Position numbers and translations under genes: made by a program | Assembly: GCF_001908105.1 (NCBI RefSeq) | Contig: NZ_MKGQ01000019.1 | Location: 43,229-72,854 of the forward strand | DNA length: 29,626 nt | Direction: 5' to 3' | From: Xenorhabdus eapokensis | GTDB lineage: Bacteria; Pseudomonadota; Gammaproteobacteria; Enterobacterales; Enterobacteriaceae | Notes under the pieces: model-generated | What the model was told of the DNA's origin: nothing | Database searches by the model: none | Seen by the model: the letters and a program-made list of their open reading frames with translations, nothing else | In this document: piece after piece, positions 8,037 through 17,566 of the stretch | Layout: each line of letters begins with the position of its first letter | How positions within the stretch are numbered: the first letter of the stretch is position 1

Positions 8037-8083
8037 GTTAGGGCTCCGCTTGATTCTCATTTTACAATAGTAAATTAAACAAC

Positions 8084-8968
8084 ATGATAACACGTAAAGG
8101 TATTATTCTGGCAGGAGGATCTGGTACTCGTCTTTATCCTGTCACCATGTCGGTAAGTAAACAATTACTCCCTATCTATGATAAGCCCATGATCTACTAC
8201 CCTTTAAGCACACTAATGCTAGCTGGAATTAGAGACATTCTTATTATCAGTACACCTCAGGATACTTCCCGATTTGAGCAATTACTGGGGAATGGTTCTC
8301 AATGGGGACTCAATCTTCAATACAAAGTACAACCAAGTCCCGATGGCCTAGCTCAAGCTTTTATCCTTGCTGAGGAGTTTATTGGTGAAGACAACTGTGC
8401 TCTTATATTGGGAGATAATATTTTCTATGGCCATGACTTGCAAAAGCAGCTGGAACAGGCTGCTGAAAAAACCGATGGAGCAACAGTCTTTGCCTACCAC
8501 GTGCATGATCCTGAACGTTATGGTGTAGTAGAGTTTAATGCAGAAGGAAAAGCCATCTCTCTGGAAGAAAAACCGCTGAAACCTAAGAGTAACTATGCAG
8601 TTACCGGACTCTATTTCTATGACAATCGTGTGGTAGAAATGGCTAAAAGTCTCACCCCTTCCAAACGTGGTGAGCTTGAAATCACCGATATTAACCGTCT
8701 CTACCTTGAACAAAACGAATTATTGGTAGCTATGATGGGACGTGGCTATGCTTGGCTAGATACGGGTACTCACCAAAGCTTAATAGAAGCAAGTAACTTT
8801 ATCCAAACTATCGAGATACGTCAGGGACTAAAAGTTGCCTGTCCTGAAGAAATTGCCTATCGCAAAAAGTTTATTAATACCTCTCAGCTCAAAAAACTAG
8901 CTACTCCACTGGCTAAGAATGATTATGGTCAATATCTGCTAAAAATGGTGGAAAGAGATCATCAATAA
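8084..8968 (+). CDS. rmlA: Glucose-1-phosphate thymidylyltransferase
   Basis: A 294-residue nucleotidyltransferase. It begins [16 protein letters not shown], the G-G-x-G-T-R nucleotide-binding signature, followed by [18 protein letters not shown] with the active-site lysine, then the metal-site region ILGDNIFYG, and later [22 protein letters not shown]. It makes dTDP-glucose from dTTP and glucose-1-phosphate, the committed step of rhamnose synthesis, and is usually feedback-inhibited by dTDP-rhamnose. No strong Shine-Dalgarno is seen. The ATG at 8084 fits the family N-terminus ([12 protein letters not shown]). Confidence 0.95.
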   Translation: MITRKGIILAGGSGTRLYPVTMSVSKQLLPIYDKPMIYYPLSTLMLAGIRDILIISTPQDTSRFEQLLGNGSQWGLNLQYKVQPSPDGLAQAFILAEEFIGEDNCALILGDNIFYGHDLQKQLEQAAEKTDGATVFAYHVHDPERYGVVEFNAEGKAISLEEKPLKPKSNYAVTGLYFYDNRVVEMAKSLTPSKRGELEITDINRLYLEQNELLVAMMGRGYAWLDTGTHQSLIEASNFIQTIEIRQGLKVACPEEIAYRKKFINTSQLKKLATPLAKNDYGQYLLKMVERDHQ

Positions 8969-9019
8969 ATTATCAATAGGTAAAATTCTTTCCAGTCCTT
9001 ATATCTAGAGAGCTACCCG

Positions 9020-9568
9020 ATGAATGTAATTAAAACAGCCATACCTGATGTATTGATATTCGAACCTAAAATATTTGGAGACGAACGCGGTTTTTTCTTC
9101 GAAAGTTTCAATCAGAAAATCTTTGAAGAAGCTGTTGGTCGTTCTGTAACATTCGTTCAAGATAACCACTCTAAATCCAGTAAAGGTGTATTACGTGGGC
9201 TTCATTATCAATTAGCTCCATACGCTCAAGGGAAGCTGGTACGCTGTATTGCTGGTGAAGTTTTTGACGTGGCTGTCGATATTCGCAAAAACTCGTCCAC
9301 ATTTGGTCAATGGGTTGGTGTTCATTTAAGTGCAGACAATAAACGCCATTTTTGGATACCTGAAGGATTTGCACATGGTTTCTTAACCTTAACTAACACA
9401 GCAGAATTTTTGTATAAAACAACGAATTATTATGCACCACAATATGAAAGCAGCATAATGTGGAATGATGAAAAGCTTGCGATTGAATGGCCTTTAGAAA
9501 TAACTCCTCAATTTTCAGCCAAAGATCAAGCTGCTCCTGCATTTAAAAACGCACAATGTTTTGAGTGA
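9020..9568 (+). CDS. rmlC: dTDP-4-dehydrorhamnose 3,5-epimerase
   Basis: A 182-residue cupin-fold epimerase of standard length. It inverts C3 and C5 of dTDP-4-keto-6-deoxyglucose. Family motifs are visible: IFGDERGFFFESFN, then QDNHSKSSKGVLRGLHYQ with the catalytic-base histidine in RGLHYQ, then AVDIRKNSSTFGQW and the substrate-contacting WIPEGFAHGF. It completes the rml block. Its stop codon (9566-9568) is three bases before the ddhD ATG, so the rhamnose and dideoxyhexose blocks are transcriptionally, and probably translationally, coupled. Confidence 0.95.
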   Translation: MNVIKTAIPDVLIFEPKIFGDERGFFFESFNQKIFEEAVGRSVTFVQDNHSKSSKGVLRGLHYQLAPYAQGKLVRCIAGEVFDVAVDIRKNSSTFGQWVGVHLSADNKRHFWIPEGFAHGFLTLTNTAEFLYKTTNYYAPQYESSIMWNDEKLAIEWPLEITPQFSAKDQAAPAFKNAQCFE

Positions 9569-9570
9569 AT

Positions 9571-10548
9571 ATGACCACAACAGTTAAATTATCCCCTTCT
9601 GAAATTACATTCAGCACTATAAAAAATAAGACAATTCTTGAAGCTGCTCTAGAATCTGGCATAGTGCTAGAACATAGCTGCAAGAATGGTTCGTGTGGTA
9701 TGTGTGAATCATTTTTACTTGCTGGTGAAGTCTCCGATGAACAAGACCATGTATATCAGGCTGGCGAACGTTTTTTAACTTGTCAATGTAAACCCAGCTC
9801 TGATGAGATTGTCATAGAAGCTGAATATTACCCAGAACTTACTAAGTTAACGAAAAAAATTGTTCCCTGTAAAGTTAGCTCAATCAATATGGTAGCAGAT
9901 GAATATATAGTCATTAAATTCAGGCTTCCCCCCACTGCATCTTTTGCATTCTTACCTGGTCAATACATCAATCTACATTATCAGGGGGTAATACGTAGCT
10001 ACTCCATCGCTAACACTAATGTTCAAGATGGAATTGAATTACATATTCGCCGAGTCAACAATGGGGCCATGAGTAGTCTCTTATTTAATGGTTTAGCTAT
10101 AAATGCCTTAATGAGACTAGAAGGGCCAATGGGTACTTTCTTTGTTAGAGACGACGTACGCCCTATTATTTTTCTTGCTGGTGGTACTGGGTTTGCTCCA
10201 ATTAAATCTATGGTTGAAAAACTTATCCAACAAGATTCCAAACGTGATATTCACATCTATTGGGGAATGAACAATGGGTCTGATTTCTACTCAAACCTCC
10301 CAGTAAAATGGGCTAATGAATATGAAAATATACATTATGTTCCTGTCGTATCTAGCGAAAATCCCCAATGGTCAGGAAGAAAGGGATTCGTACATAAAGC
10401 AGTAATAGAGGATTTTCACTGCCTCTCAGCATTTGCTGTGTATGCTTGTGGCTCCCCAATGATGATCGAAGCTGCAAAAACTGATTTTGTAAAAAAAGGA
10501 TTGTCTGGGAAGCACTTCTTCTCCGATGCATTTACCGTATCTAAATAA
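9571..10548 (+). CDS. ddhD: CDP-6-deoxy-delta-3,4-glucoseen reductase (E3)
   Basis: A 325-residue iron-sulphur flavoprotein (rfbI/ascD in other nomenclatures). The N-terminal ferredoxin domain has C37-x4-C42-x2-C45 in [12 protein letters not shown] and C71 in LTCQC. FAD-binding RSYSIAN and NAD(H)-binding [13 protein letters not shown] follow, with a C-terminal YACGSPMMI motif typical of ferredoxin-NADP reductase folds. It passes electrons from NADH to the DdhC radical reaction that removes the 3-hydroxyl of CDP-4-keto-6-deoxyglucose. The frame extends to a GTG at 9565 that overlaps rmlC, and either start is possible. The ATG at 9571 is preferred because homologues begin shortly before the V-K-L-x-P-S strand. 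Confidence 0.93.
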   Translation: MTTTVKLSPSEITFSTIKNKTILEAALESGIVLEHSCKNGSCGMCESFLLAGEVSDEQDHVYQAGERFLTCQCKPSSDEIVIEAEYYPELTKLTKKIVPCKVSSINMVADEYIVIKFRLPPTASFAFLPGQYINLHYQGVIRSYSIANTNVQDGIELHIRRVNNGAMSSLLFNGLAINALMRLEGPMGTFFVRDDVRPIIFLAGGTGFAPIKSMVEKLIQQDSKRDIHIYWGMNNGSDFYSNLPVKWANEYENIHYVPVVSSENPQWSGRKGFVHKAVIEDFHCLSAFAVYACGSPMMIEAAKTDFVKKGLSGKHFFSDAFTVSK

Positions 10549-10559
10549 ATGAGGAAATA

Positions 10560-11333
10560 ATGAAGGCTGTAATTCTTGCCGGTGGGCTGGGTACTCGTCT
10601 AAGCGAAGAAACTATCGTAAAACCGAAACCAATGGTAGAAATTGGTGGCAAGCCTATCTTGTGGCATATCATGAAAATGTATTCTGCTCATGGCATCAAT
10701 GACTTTATTATCTGCTGTGGTTACAAGGGATATGTTATCAAAGAGTATTTTGCCAACTATTTCCTACATATGTCTGATGTCACCTTCCATATGGCAGAAA
10801 ATCGAATGGAAGTTCACGAGAAACGAGCAGAGCCTTGGAATGTAACTCTAGTTGATACCGGTGATGCTTCTATGACTGGTGGACGTCTAAAACGAGTAGC
10901 AGAATATGTAAAAAACGATGATGCTTTTCTGTTTACTTATGGTGATGGTATTGCCGACGTGGATATCCAAAGTACTATAGATTTTCATCGTAGTCACGGT
11001 AAACTAGCTACCCTTACCGCAACCTTCCCTCCAGGACGATTTGGAGCACTCGATATCCAAAATAAACAAATCCGTTCTTTCAAAGAAAAGCCAAAAGGCG
11101 ATGGAGCCATGATTAATGGCGGCTTCTTTGTACTCAATCCTAAGGTAATTGATCTCATTGATAACGATTCCACTACCTGGGAACAGGAACCTTTGGTGAC
11201 CTTGGCAGAACAAGGGGAATTGATGGCATATGAACATACCGGATTCTGGCAACCTATGGATACTCTACGCGATAAACATTATCTCGAAGAGTTATGGATA
11301 AAAGAACAAGCCCCCTGGAAAATTTGGGAGTAA
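10560..11333 (+). CDS. ddhA: Glucose-1-phosphate cytidylyltransferase
   Basis: A 257-residue nucleotidyltransferase (rfbF/ascA). It opens [38 protein letters not shown], which carries the sugar-nucleotide signature and the E-E-T-x-x-K-P-K-P motif particular to the CTP-using enzyme. It converts glucose-1-phosphate and CTP to CDP-glucose, the entry step to 3,6-dideoxyhexoses. Other supporting motifs are [11 protein letters not shown] (metal site) and [17 protein letters not shown] lies five bases before the ATG. Five bases separate its stop from the ddhB GTG. Confidence 0.95.
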   Translation: MKAVILAGGLGTRLSEETIVKPKPMVEIGGKPILWHIMKMYSAHGINDFIICCGYKGYVIKEYFANYFLHMSDVTFHMAENRMEVHEKRAEPWNVTLVDTGDASMTGGRLKRVAEYVKNDDAFLFTYGDGIADVDIQSTIDFHRSHGKLATLTATFPPGRFGALDIQNKQIRSFKEKPKGDGAMINGGFFVLNPKVIDLIDNDSTTWEQEPLVTLAEQGELMAYEHTGFWQPMDTLRDKHYLEELWIKEQAPWKIWE

Positions 11334-11338
11334 GCACT

Positions 11339-12412
11339 GTGATTGATGTGAACTTCTGGAGCGGAAAGCGTGTTTTCCTCACTGGCCACACTGGTTTTAA
11401 AGGGGGATGGCTTTCCTTGTGGCTTGAAGAAATGGGTGCGACTGTTCGCGGTTATTCACTGCCAGCCCCAACTGAACCCAGTCTATTTGAAACAGCAAGC
11501 GTTTATAAGGGATTGTTCTCTGAAGAGGGAGATATCCGCGATTTTTTCCACCTACGTGAAGCCATAGCAGACTTCAAACCTGAAATCGTCTTTCATATGG
11601 CTGCTCAACCTCTAGTAAGGCTTTCCTACGATAACCCAGTTGAAACCTATTCCACCAATGTTATGGGGACTGTTTATCTACTAGAAGCCATTAAACAAAT
11701 TGGAGGGGTTAAAGCAGTTGTAAATATTACCAGTGATAAATGCTACGAAAACAAAGAATGGGTTTGGGGATATAGAGAAAATGAAGCTATGGGCGGCTAT
11801 GATCCTTACTCCAATAGCAAAGGATGCGCAGAACTAGTGGCTTCAGCCTATCGCAGCTCTTTCTTTAATCCCAAAGATTATGCACACCATGGCGTTGCTT
11901 TGGCGTCGGTACGTGCTGGTAATGTTATTGGTGGAGGTGATTGGGCTAAAGATCGACTGCTCCCAGATATCCTACGTTTCTTCCAGAATAACGAACCTGT
12001 AATAATTCGTAACCCACATTCTATTCGCCCATGGCAACATGTATTAGAACCACTTTCCGGCTACCTGCTACTAGCTCAGCACCTTTATAAAGATGGATGC
12101 ACTTTTGCTGAGGGATGGAACTTTGGTCCCAATGACAATGATGCAAAATCTGTCCAATTTATAGTTGAAACCATGGTTCAACTATGGGGAGAAAGTGCAA
12201 CTTGGCAACTCGATTGTGCAGCTCACCCACATGAAGCCCATTATCTCAAACTAGACTGTTCCAAAGCTAAAATGAGATTGAATTGGCATCCACGCTGGAA
12301 TTTAGTCAATACACTAGAACGTATCGTCAACTGGCATAAGGCATGGCTGTCAGGTGAAAATATGCGTGAAGTTTCACTGCGCGAAATACGCAATTATATG
12401 GCAGCACAATAA
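11339..12412 (+). CDS. ddhB: CDP-glucose 4,6-dehydratase
   Basis: A 357-residue short-chain dehydratase (rfbG/ascB). It converts CDP-glucose to CDP-4-keto-6-deoxyglucose with bound NAD. The Rossmann motif TGHTGFKGGW lies near residues 14-23, NITSDKCY carries the T/S-D-K triad of this subgroup (K in place of E), and YDPYSNSKGCAE contains Y-xxx-K. The frame is open back to 11294 inside ddhA, but the GTG at 11339 is preferred: GGGAG at 11326-11330 lies eight bases upstream, and the resulting MIDVNFWSGKRVF matches the usual N-terminus of the family. After the gene there is a 139-base gap with no recognisable element before ddhC. Confidence 0.95.
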   Translation: MIDVNFWSGKRVFLTGHTGFKGGWLSLWLEEMGATVRGYSLPAPTEPSLFETASVYKGLFSEEGDIRDFFHLREAIADFKPEIVFHMAAQPLVRLSYDNPVETYSTNVMGTVYLLEAIKQIGGVKAVVNITSDKCYENKEWVWGYRENEAMGGYDPYSNSKGCAELVASAYRSSFFNPKDYAHHGVALASVRAGNVIGGGDWAKDRLLPDILRFFQNNEPVIIRNPHSIRPWQHVLEPLSGYLLLAQHLYKDGCTFAEGWNFGPNDNDAKSVQFIVETMVQLWGESATWQLDCAAHPHEAHYLKLDCSKAKMRLNWHPRWNLVNTLERIVNWHKAWLSGENMREVSLREIRNYMAAQ

Positions 12413-12551
12413 AATAACTCTGTTACGATTATTATCCTAATAGTTTTAAAAGTACAGATATATGACTTTTAATGCCCCTAATCGTAACGCATCTTCCCTT
12501 TTATATTGCCCGCCAAACAAGTAATACAATCTATTGACAGGAAATGAATTA

Positions 12552-13865
12552 ATGAGTGCTCAAGCATTACGTGAACAAATCTCCTCACTGGTAGCCCAGT
12601 ATGCAGAAGAAGCAATGGCACCTAAACCTTTTGTAGCAGGTACTAGCGTCGTACCACCTTCTGGTAAGGTAATCGGCGCTCGAGAATTGCAACTAATGGT
12701 TGAAGCTTCACTAGATGGCTGGCTAACTACGGGGCGTTTCAATGATGCCTTTGAGAAAAAGCTAGGTGAGTATATTGGTGTACCTCACGTATTAACCACA
12801 ACATCAGGTTCATCTGCTAACCTATTAGCATTAACTGCCCTAACCTCTCACAAACTGGGAGAACGAGCACTGAAACCAGGTGATGAAGTCATCACTGTAG
12901 CGGCTGGTTTTCCAACAACTGTTAACCCATCTATCCAAAACGGCCTTATTCCTGTCTTTGTCGATGTAGATATCCCAACTTACAACATTGATCCGACACT
13001 GATTGAAGCAGCAGTTACTGACAAAACTAAAGCTATTATGGTTGCTCATACTTTGGGTAACCCATTTAATTTGGCTAAAGTACGCCGTATCGCTGACAAA
13101 TACAACTTATGGCTTATTGAAGACTGCTGTGATGCGCTGGGCACCCGCTACGATGGCAAAATGGTGGGAACATTTGGTGATATTGGCACTGTTAGCTTCT
13201 ACCCTGCTCACCATATTACCATGGGCGAAGGTGGTGCTGTGTTCACCAAATCAGCTAAACTAAAAACGATCATTGAATCTTTCCGAGACTGGGGCCGTGA
13301 TTGCTACTGTGCGCCAGGTTGCGATAATACCTGTGGCAAGCGCTTTGGTCAGCAACTGGGTTCATTGCCTCATGGTTATGATCACAAGTACACCTATTCC
13401 CATCTCGGCTACAACTTGAAGATCACCGATATGCAGGCTGCCTGTGGTTTAGCACAATTGGAACGCGTTAAGGAATTTGTTGAACTGCGTAAGGCTAACT
13501 TTACCTATCTGAAAGCAGGTCTGGCAAACTGTGTTGAATTCCTTGAATTGCCGGAAGCAACCGGAAATTCAGAGCCTTCCTGGTTTGGCTTCCCTATTAC
13601 ACTAAAAGAAACCAGCGGTATTAATCGTGTTGAGCTGCTCAAATTCTTGGATGAAGCTAAAATTGGCACACGTTTATTGTTTGCCGGAAATTTGACTCGT
13701 CAACCTTATTTTGCTAATCACAAGTATCGTGTAGTTGGTGAGTTGACTAATACCGACCGTATCATGCATCAAACTTTCTGGATTGGTATTTATCCAGGTT
13801 TGACTAAAGATCACTTGGATTATGTTATTTCCAAGTTTGAAGAGTTTTTTGGGGTTAATTTTTAA
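12552..13865 (+). CDS. ddhC: CDP-4-keto-6-deoxy-D-glucose 3-dehydrase (E1)
   Basis: A 437-residue PMP-dependent iron-sulphur enzyme (rfbH/ascC). The aminotransferase fold lacks the usual PLP lysine: the motif reads [13 protein letters not shown] with histidines at 220 and 221, and H220 is the known catalytic base of this family. The [2Fe-2S] ligands described for E1, C193, C251, C253 and C261, are all present in EDCCDALG and [12 protein letters not shown]. With this start the residue numbers agree with those I recall from the literature. With DdhD it performs the C3 deoxygenation that gives CDP-4-keto-3,6-dideoxyglucose. The frame runs up to a TTG at 12534, but CAGGA at 12538-12542 favours the ATG at 12552. 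Confidence 0.96.
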   Translation: MSAQALREQISSLVAQYAEEAMAPKPFVAGTSVVPPSGKVIGARELQLMVEASLDGWLTTGRFNDAFEKKLGEYIGVPHVLTTTSGSSANLLALTALTSHKLGERALKPGDEVITVAAGFPTTVNPSIQNGLIPVFVDVDIPTYNIDPTLIEAAVTDKTKAIMVAHTLGNPFNLAKVRRIADKYNLWLIEDCCDALGTRYDGKMVGTFGDIGTVSFYPAHHITMGEGGAVFTKSAKLKTIIESFRDWGRDCYCAPGCDNTCGKRFGQQLGSLPHGYDHKYTYSHLGYNLKITDMQAACGLAQLERVKEFVELRKANFTYLKAGLANCVEFLELPEATGNSEPSWFGFPITLKETSGINRVELLKFLDEAKIGTRLLFAGNLTRQPYFANHKYRVVGELTNTDRIMHQTFWIGIYPGLTKDHLDYVISKFEEFFGVNF

Positions 13866-13872
13866 ATTGAGG

Positions 13873-13888
13873 CGGGGGGATTCCCCCG
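13873..13888 (+). terminator. GC hairpin between ddhC and the paratose synthase gene
   Basis: CGGGGG (13873-13878), loop GATT, CCCCCG (13883-13888) is a perfect 6-bp GC stem, seven bases after the ddhC stop and followed only by TTTG. It is a weak terminator or attenuator at best. It also holds the only purine-rich tract near the next start codon (13896), so it could occlude the ribosome-binding site. It lies at the boundary of the AT-rich central block. Confidence 0.5.
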
Positions 13889-13895
13889 TTTGTTC

Positions 13896-14753
13896 ATGCG
13901 TATATTAATCACTGGAATTAGTGGCTATTTAGGTAGTCAACTGGCTAATACCCTTATTTCCGAGCACGAAGTGGCAGGCACTATTCGAAAAAACTCTTCT
14001 CTGATTCGGCTCTCATGTGTTGGTTCAATACAGTTCATCAATCTCGATGATGAAAAATGGTGTGATAACATCCAGAGTTTTAGTCCTGATATTATCATTA
14101 ACACAGCGGCACTTTATGGCCGTAAAAATGAGTCGTTACAAGATATTATTAATGCAAATATCACATTCCCGATAACTTTGCTCGAGTGCCTAGGAAAGGA
14201 AAAAACATATACGTTCATTAATTGTGGAACATCTCTTCCCACTGAAGTGAGTGCATATGCATTGACAAAAAATCAATTCGTTGATTTAGCAAAATATTTA
14301 ACCTCTACAGGTTTATGTAAATTCATCGATGCCCGGCTAGAACATTTTTTCGGTCCATTTGATGATATTACCAAGTTTACCACTTATGTTTTTCACCAAT
14401 GTATACATAATCTTCCTCTTAAACTGACAGCAGGGACTCAGTTGCGAGATTTTATCTATATCAAAGATTTGGTAGGTGCTTTTCAGGTTCTGATATCTAA
14501 TTATGATAAAATTAATAATGGACAGAGATTAGATATAGGCTCTGGTTCAGCGATTCCAATAAGAACATTTGTAGAGACTGTTGCGACCATAACACACAGC
14601 AATTCTATCATTGAATTCGGGGCATTACCTGTGCGTGATAATGAAATTATGTTTAGTTGCGCAAATATAACACTATTAAAAAGACTTGGTTGGTTTTCGA
14701 ATTACTCTTTAACTGATGGGATACGTGAAACACTAAAAAATATTAATAGTTAA
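13896..14753 (+). CDS. prt: CDP-3,6-dideoxyhexose synthase, RfbS/Prt (paratose synthase)-like
   Basis: A 285-residue extended SDR reductase with Rossmann motif GISGYLGS (near residues 7-14) and catalytic Y-A-L-T-K in SAYALTKNQ. It follows directly on ddhDABC, where the 4-keto reductase that decides between paratose (prt/rfbS), abequose (abe/rfbJ) and related sugars is expected. Several segments (INCGTSLP, RLEHFFGPFDDITKFT, QLRDFIYIKDL, SIIEFG) match RfbS/Prt paratose synthase as I remember it, which favours CDP-D-paratose. No CDP-tyvelose epimerase (rfbE) is present. Abequose synthase is the main alternative. A TTG at 13890 is another possible start. GC content falls sharply from here on. Confidence 0.72.
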   Translation: MRILITGISGYLGSQLANTLISEHEVAGTIRKNSSLIRLSCVGSIQFINLDDEKWCDNIQSFSPDIIINTAALYGRKNESLQDIINANITFPITLLECLGKEKTYTFINCGTSLPTEVSAYALTKNQFVDLAKYLTSTGLCKFIDARLEHFFGPFDDITKFTTYVFHQCIHNLPLKLTAGTQLRDFIYIKDLVGAFQVLISNYDKINNGQRLDIGSGSAIPIRTFVETVATITHSNSIIEFGALPVRDNEIMFSCANITLLKRLGWFSNYSLTDGIRETLKNINS

Positions 14754-14793
14754 TATATGTTAATCTTATATTTCCATTAGATAGGAGCTGAAA

Positions 14794-16059
14794 TTGAACA
14801 TAGTTGTTTTAGGTGCTGGAGTTGCAGGTATATCAGCAACATATCACTTATCTCGGAATAAATTTAAAGTAACTTGCTATGAGTCATCTAATATAGCAGG
14901 AGGACTGTTAGCACCTTTTTTTGTAGGTGATTTTAGATTTGATCATGCAGTCCATCTTTCATTCACAAAAGATAAATATGTACGTTCTTTATTTGACAAT
15001 GTAAAATATTACAAACACAAACCAGACCCATATTGTTATGAAAATGAGACATGGCTGAGACACCCTGTACAAAATAATTTATTTCCATTGCCAACGGAAG
15101 AGAAAGTTGAACTCATCTCGTCTTTTTGTAAAGCACCTAAGAATTACAATGACAACTATCAGTCATGGCTTATTAGTCAATATGGGCAAAAGATTGCAGA
15201 ACGTTATCCAATTAAGTATACACAGAAATATTGGTCAATTGACGCAGATAAATTGTCCTTAACGTGGATCGGCAATCGCCTCAGGAAAGCTAATCTAGCT
15301 GAAATATTATATGGAGCTCTTGAGCCAAGATATGATAATCACTATTATGCTGATGAAATGAGATATCCAACAGAAGGCGGTTATTTTTCCTTTATAAAAC
15401 CAATGGTAACTGAATGTGACATCCATCTCGATAAAAAAGCTATTGAATTAGATCTTATTAGTAAAAAAGTTAAATTTCATGATGGTGATATAGTTGCATA
15501 TGATAATATAATCAGTGCAATACCATTACCTGAATTAGTAGGTATTATTAACGATGTCCCAGAGGATGTCAAAAAGGCCGCAGAAAGCCTTCTTTATACA
15601 AAAGTTGATTTACTTTCAATTGGTTTCTCTAGAGAGATAAATAATAAATATTTATGGTTTTACATCTACGACGATTGTGTTGCTGCCAGAGCATATTCAC
15701 CTAGTTTGAAATCACCGGATGCTGTGCCTAAAGGTTGTAGCTCTCTTCAATTTGAAGTATACACCCTTTCAACCAAGTCAAATCCAGATATTTCGATACT
15801 AATTGAAAACATTAGAAATTATCTAATAAAAAGCAAAATCTGTAATGAATCAGACATTTTATTTATAGATCACCGTCAACTGAAATATGGAAATGTTGTT
15901 TATGACCATGGCATGGAGGAACGCAGGCAGTTCGTTTTAGATTTTTTAAAAGAAAATAATATCGAAACGTGTGGAAGATTTGGTGAATGGTCTTACCTCT
16001 GGAGTGATCAGGCGTTGTTAAGCGGAAAAGATGCTGCAAATAGAATAATTAATAGATAG
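14794..16059 (+). CDS. FAD-dependent UDP-galactopyranose-mutase-like protein; possible CDP-dideoxyhexose mutase
   Basis: A 421-residue flavoprotein. It starts MNIVVLGAGVAGISATYHL (dinucleotide-binding GxGxxG) and continues CYESSNIAGGLLAP, the E...GG FAD-ribose/diphosphate motif, then FDHAVHLSF, like the G-x-H-x-F region of Glf enzymes. Near the C-terminus GRFGEWSYLWSDQALLSGKDAA resembles the GRxGxYxYxxMxxxxxxG FAD motif. The family includes Glf, which interconverts pyranose and furanose forms of a nucleotide sugar, and protoporphyrinogen-oxidase-like proteins. Its position directly after the paratose synthase suggests it makes CDP-paratofuranose or another furanose donor; this is inference. 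The start is TTG, with AGGAG at 14783-14787 six bases upstream. It has no counterpart in the Salmonella rfb order. Confidence 0.7.
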   Translation: MNIVVLGAGVAGISATYHLSRNKFKVTCYESSNIAGGLLAPFFVGDFRFDHAVHLSFTKDKYVRSLFDNVKYYKHKPDPYCYENETWLRHPVQNNLFPLPTEEKVELISSFCKAPKNYNDNYQSWLISQYGQKIAERYPIKYTQKYWSIDADKLSLTWIGNRLRKANLAEILYGALEPRYDNHYYADEMRYPTEGGYFSFIKPMVTECDIHLDKKAIELDLISKKVKFHDGDIVAYDNIISAIPLPELVGIINDVPEDVKKAAESLLYTKVDLLSIGFSREINNKYLWFYIYDDCVAARAYSPSLKSPDAVPKGCSSLQFEVYTLSTKSNPDISILIENIRNYLIKSKICNESDILFIDHRQLKYGNVVYDHGMEERRQFVLDFLKENNIETCGRFGEWSYLWSDQALLSGKDAANRIINR

Positions 16060-16177
16060 TTAAATTGATTTTTTGATAGTTGTTATATTTTATCAAGAAA
16101 TAAGTTAATATATAATAATTTTAACTACATGCTTTCCTCACCCATTTGAAATATTCACACTCAATAAGTGATACAAT

Positions 16178-17566
16178 GTGAAAAAAATTGATATTATATG
16201 GGGCTATCTTGCGCAGCTATTAAATATTGGCTCTGGTATTATTCTCCTACCTATTTTAGTTATAACACTTACACCAGAGGATCTTGGGTTTTGGTACATA
16301 TTTACATCAATATATGGATTAGCTCAATTACTTGAATTCGGATTCCAACCTACGATAGCCAGACAAGCATCTTATGTATATAATGGCGCAAAAAATTTGA
16401 CAAAGACAGGTTTACCTAAAATGGATAAGACCTGTCATGTTGATCAAAAGCTACTCATAGATTTAATTTTTTCGTCTAGAAAAATATATAAAATAATATC
16501 ATTAGGTGTATCAATAATTCTTGTTTTTGGTGGAGGTTTTTATCTTTATTCACTAACTTATAATGCAGATAGACTAGATATTTATATTAGCTGGTTTATT
16601 TATGCATTGAGTGGAATTATTATCTTTTATTTCGGTTATTACAATGCTCTTTTACAAGGACGAGGTGATATAACAGAAGTTAATAAAATTATAGCTATCA
16701 GTCGATTATGCATGGCCATCTTAGCTATAATACTTTTACTATCTAATTTTGGGTTATACGCCATGGCTATTTCTAACTTAACATCTTGTATTTTAAATCG
16801 GTTTCTAGCCAATAGAGCTTTTTACGCAAAAGAATCCACTGAAATAAAAAAAGCAAAAGCTAATAATGATCTTACTTTGATATTGTGGGGTAGTTCTTGG
16901 CGTTTAGGTTGTGTCCAGCTTGGAGCGTTTCTTATTCAGCGAGGAAGTATTTTTATTGTCACTTATTTTTGGGGAGTCTCTGCTACAGCAAGTTATGGTT
17001 TAACAATACAAATATTCATGTTATTAAGTTCACTAAGTTCATTAGTGTTCCAAATTCAATTACCAAAAATGAATACACTGCAAGCTCATGGAATGAAAGA
17101 ACAATTAAGATATATATATTCATCTGCCATGATAATTTCTTTATGTTTATTTATTCTCGGTTCTATATTATTAGTATTAATAGGCCCTTTCTTCTTAAGT
17201 TTTATTGGCTCTAATGCTAATCTTATTGAGAAGCAATGGCTCATCCTACTTTCTTTTTTTATGTTGCTAGAACTTAATCATTCACTTAGTGCGACATATT
17301 TGACAACTTTAAACGAAATACCATTTTTAAATGCATCTCTATATTCTGGGGTCGCTGTTGTATTAGTAGGCTTTTTTATTTGTTACGGTGGTTGGTTTGG
17401 TTTAGGGGGAGTTATTCTGGGACAAGGAATAGTACAATTGACTTTTAACAATTGGTATTGGTCATTAAAAGTAAACAAATTATTAGGTATTAACTATATA
17501 TGGATGCTTAAGTATGGAATTAAAAGAGTTATTTATATACTAAAGGAAAAGACTAATGAGCATTAA
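16178..17566 (+). CDS. wzx: O-antigen flippase Wzx
   Basis: A 462-residue polytopic membrane protein with about twelve predicted helices and the PST/MOP-superfamily look of O-antigen flippases: an N-terminal GYLAQLLNIGSGIILLPILV, TPEDLGFWYIF and LEFGFQPTIARQASYV. Wzx moves the completed undecaprenyl-PP-linked O unit across the inner membrane. The start is GTG (16178) with only a weak AAGTGA upstream. The preceding 118 bases are very AT-rich and have no clear element. It overlaps the next gene by 11 bases. Wzx sequences are strain-specific, so substrate cannot be inferred. Its position matches rfbX in the Salmonella cluster. Confidence 0.88.
   Translation: MKKIDIIWGYLAQLLNIGSGIILLPILVITLTPEDLGFWYIFTSIYGLAQLLEFGFQPTIARQASYVYNGAKNLTKTGLPKMDKTCHVDQKLLIDLIFSSRKIYKIISLGVSIILVFGGGFYLYSLTYNADRLDIYISWFIYALSGIIIFYFGYYNALLQGRGDITEVNKIIAISRLCMAILAIILLLSNFGLYAMAISNLTSCILNRFLANRAFYAKESTEIKKAKANNDLTLILWGSSWRLGCVQLGAFLIQRGSIFIVTYFWGVSATASYGLTIQIFMLLSSLSSLVFQIQLPKMNTLQAHGMKEQLRYIYSSAMIISLCLFILGSILLVLIGPFFLSFIGSNANLIEKQWLILLSFFMLLELNHSLSATYLTTLNEIPFLNASLYSGVAVVLVGFFICYGGWFGLGGVILGQGIVQLTFNNWYWSLKVNKLLGINYIWMLKYGIKRVIYILKEKTNEH

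Noticed and set aside
8348..8713. A 121-residue minus-strand ORF inside rmlA
   Set aside because: It is antisense to a clearly conserved gene and has no family resemblance or ribosome-binding site.
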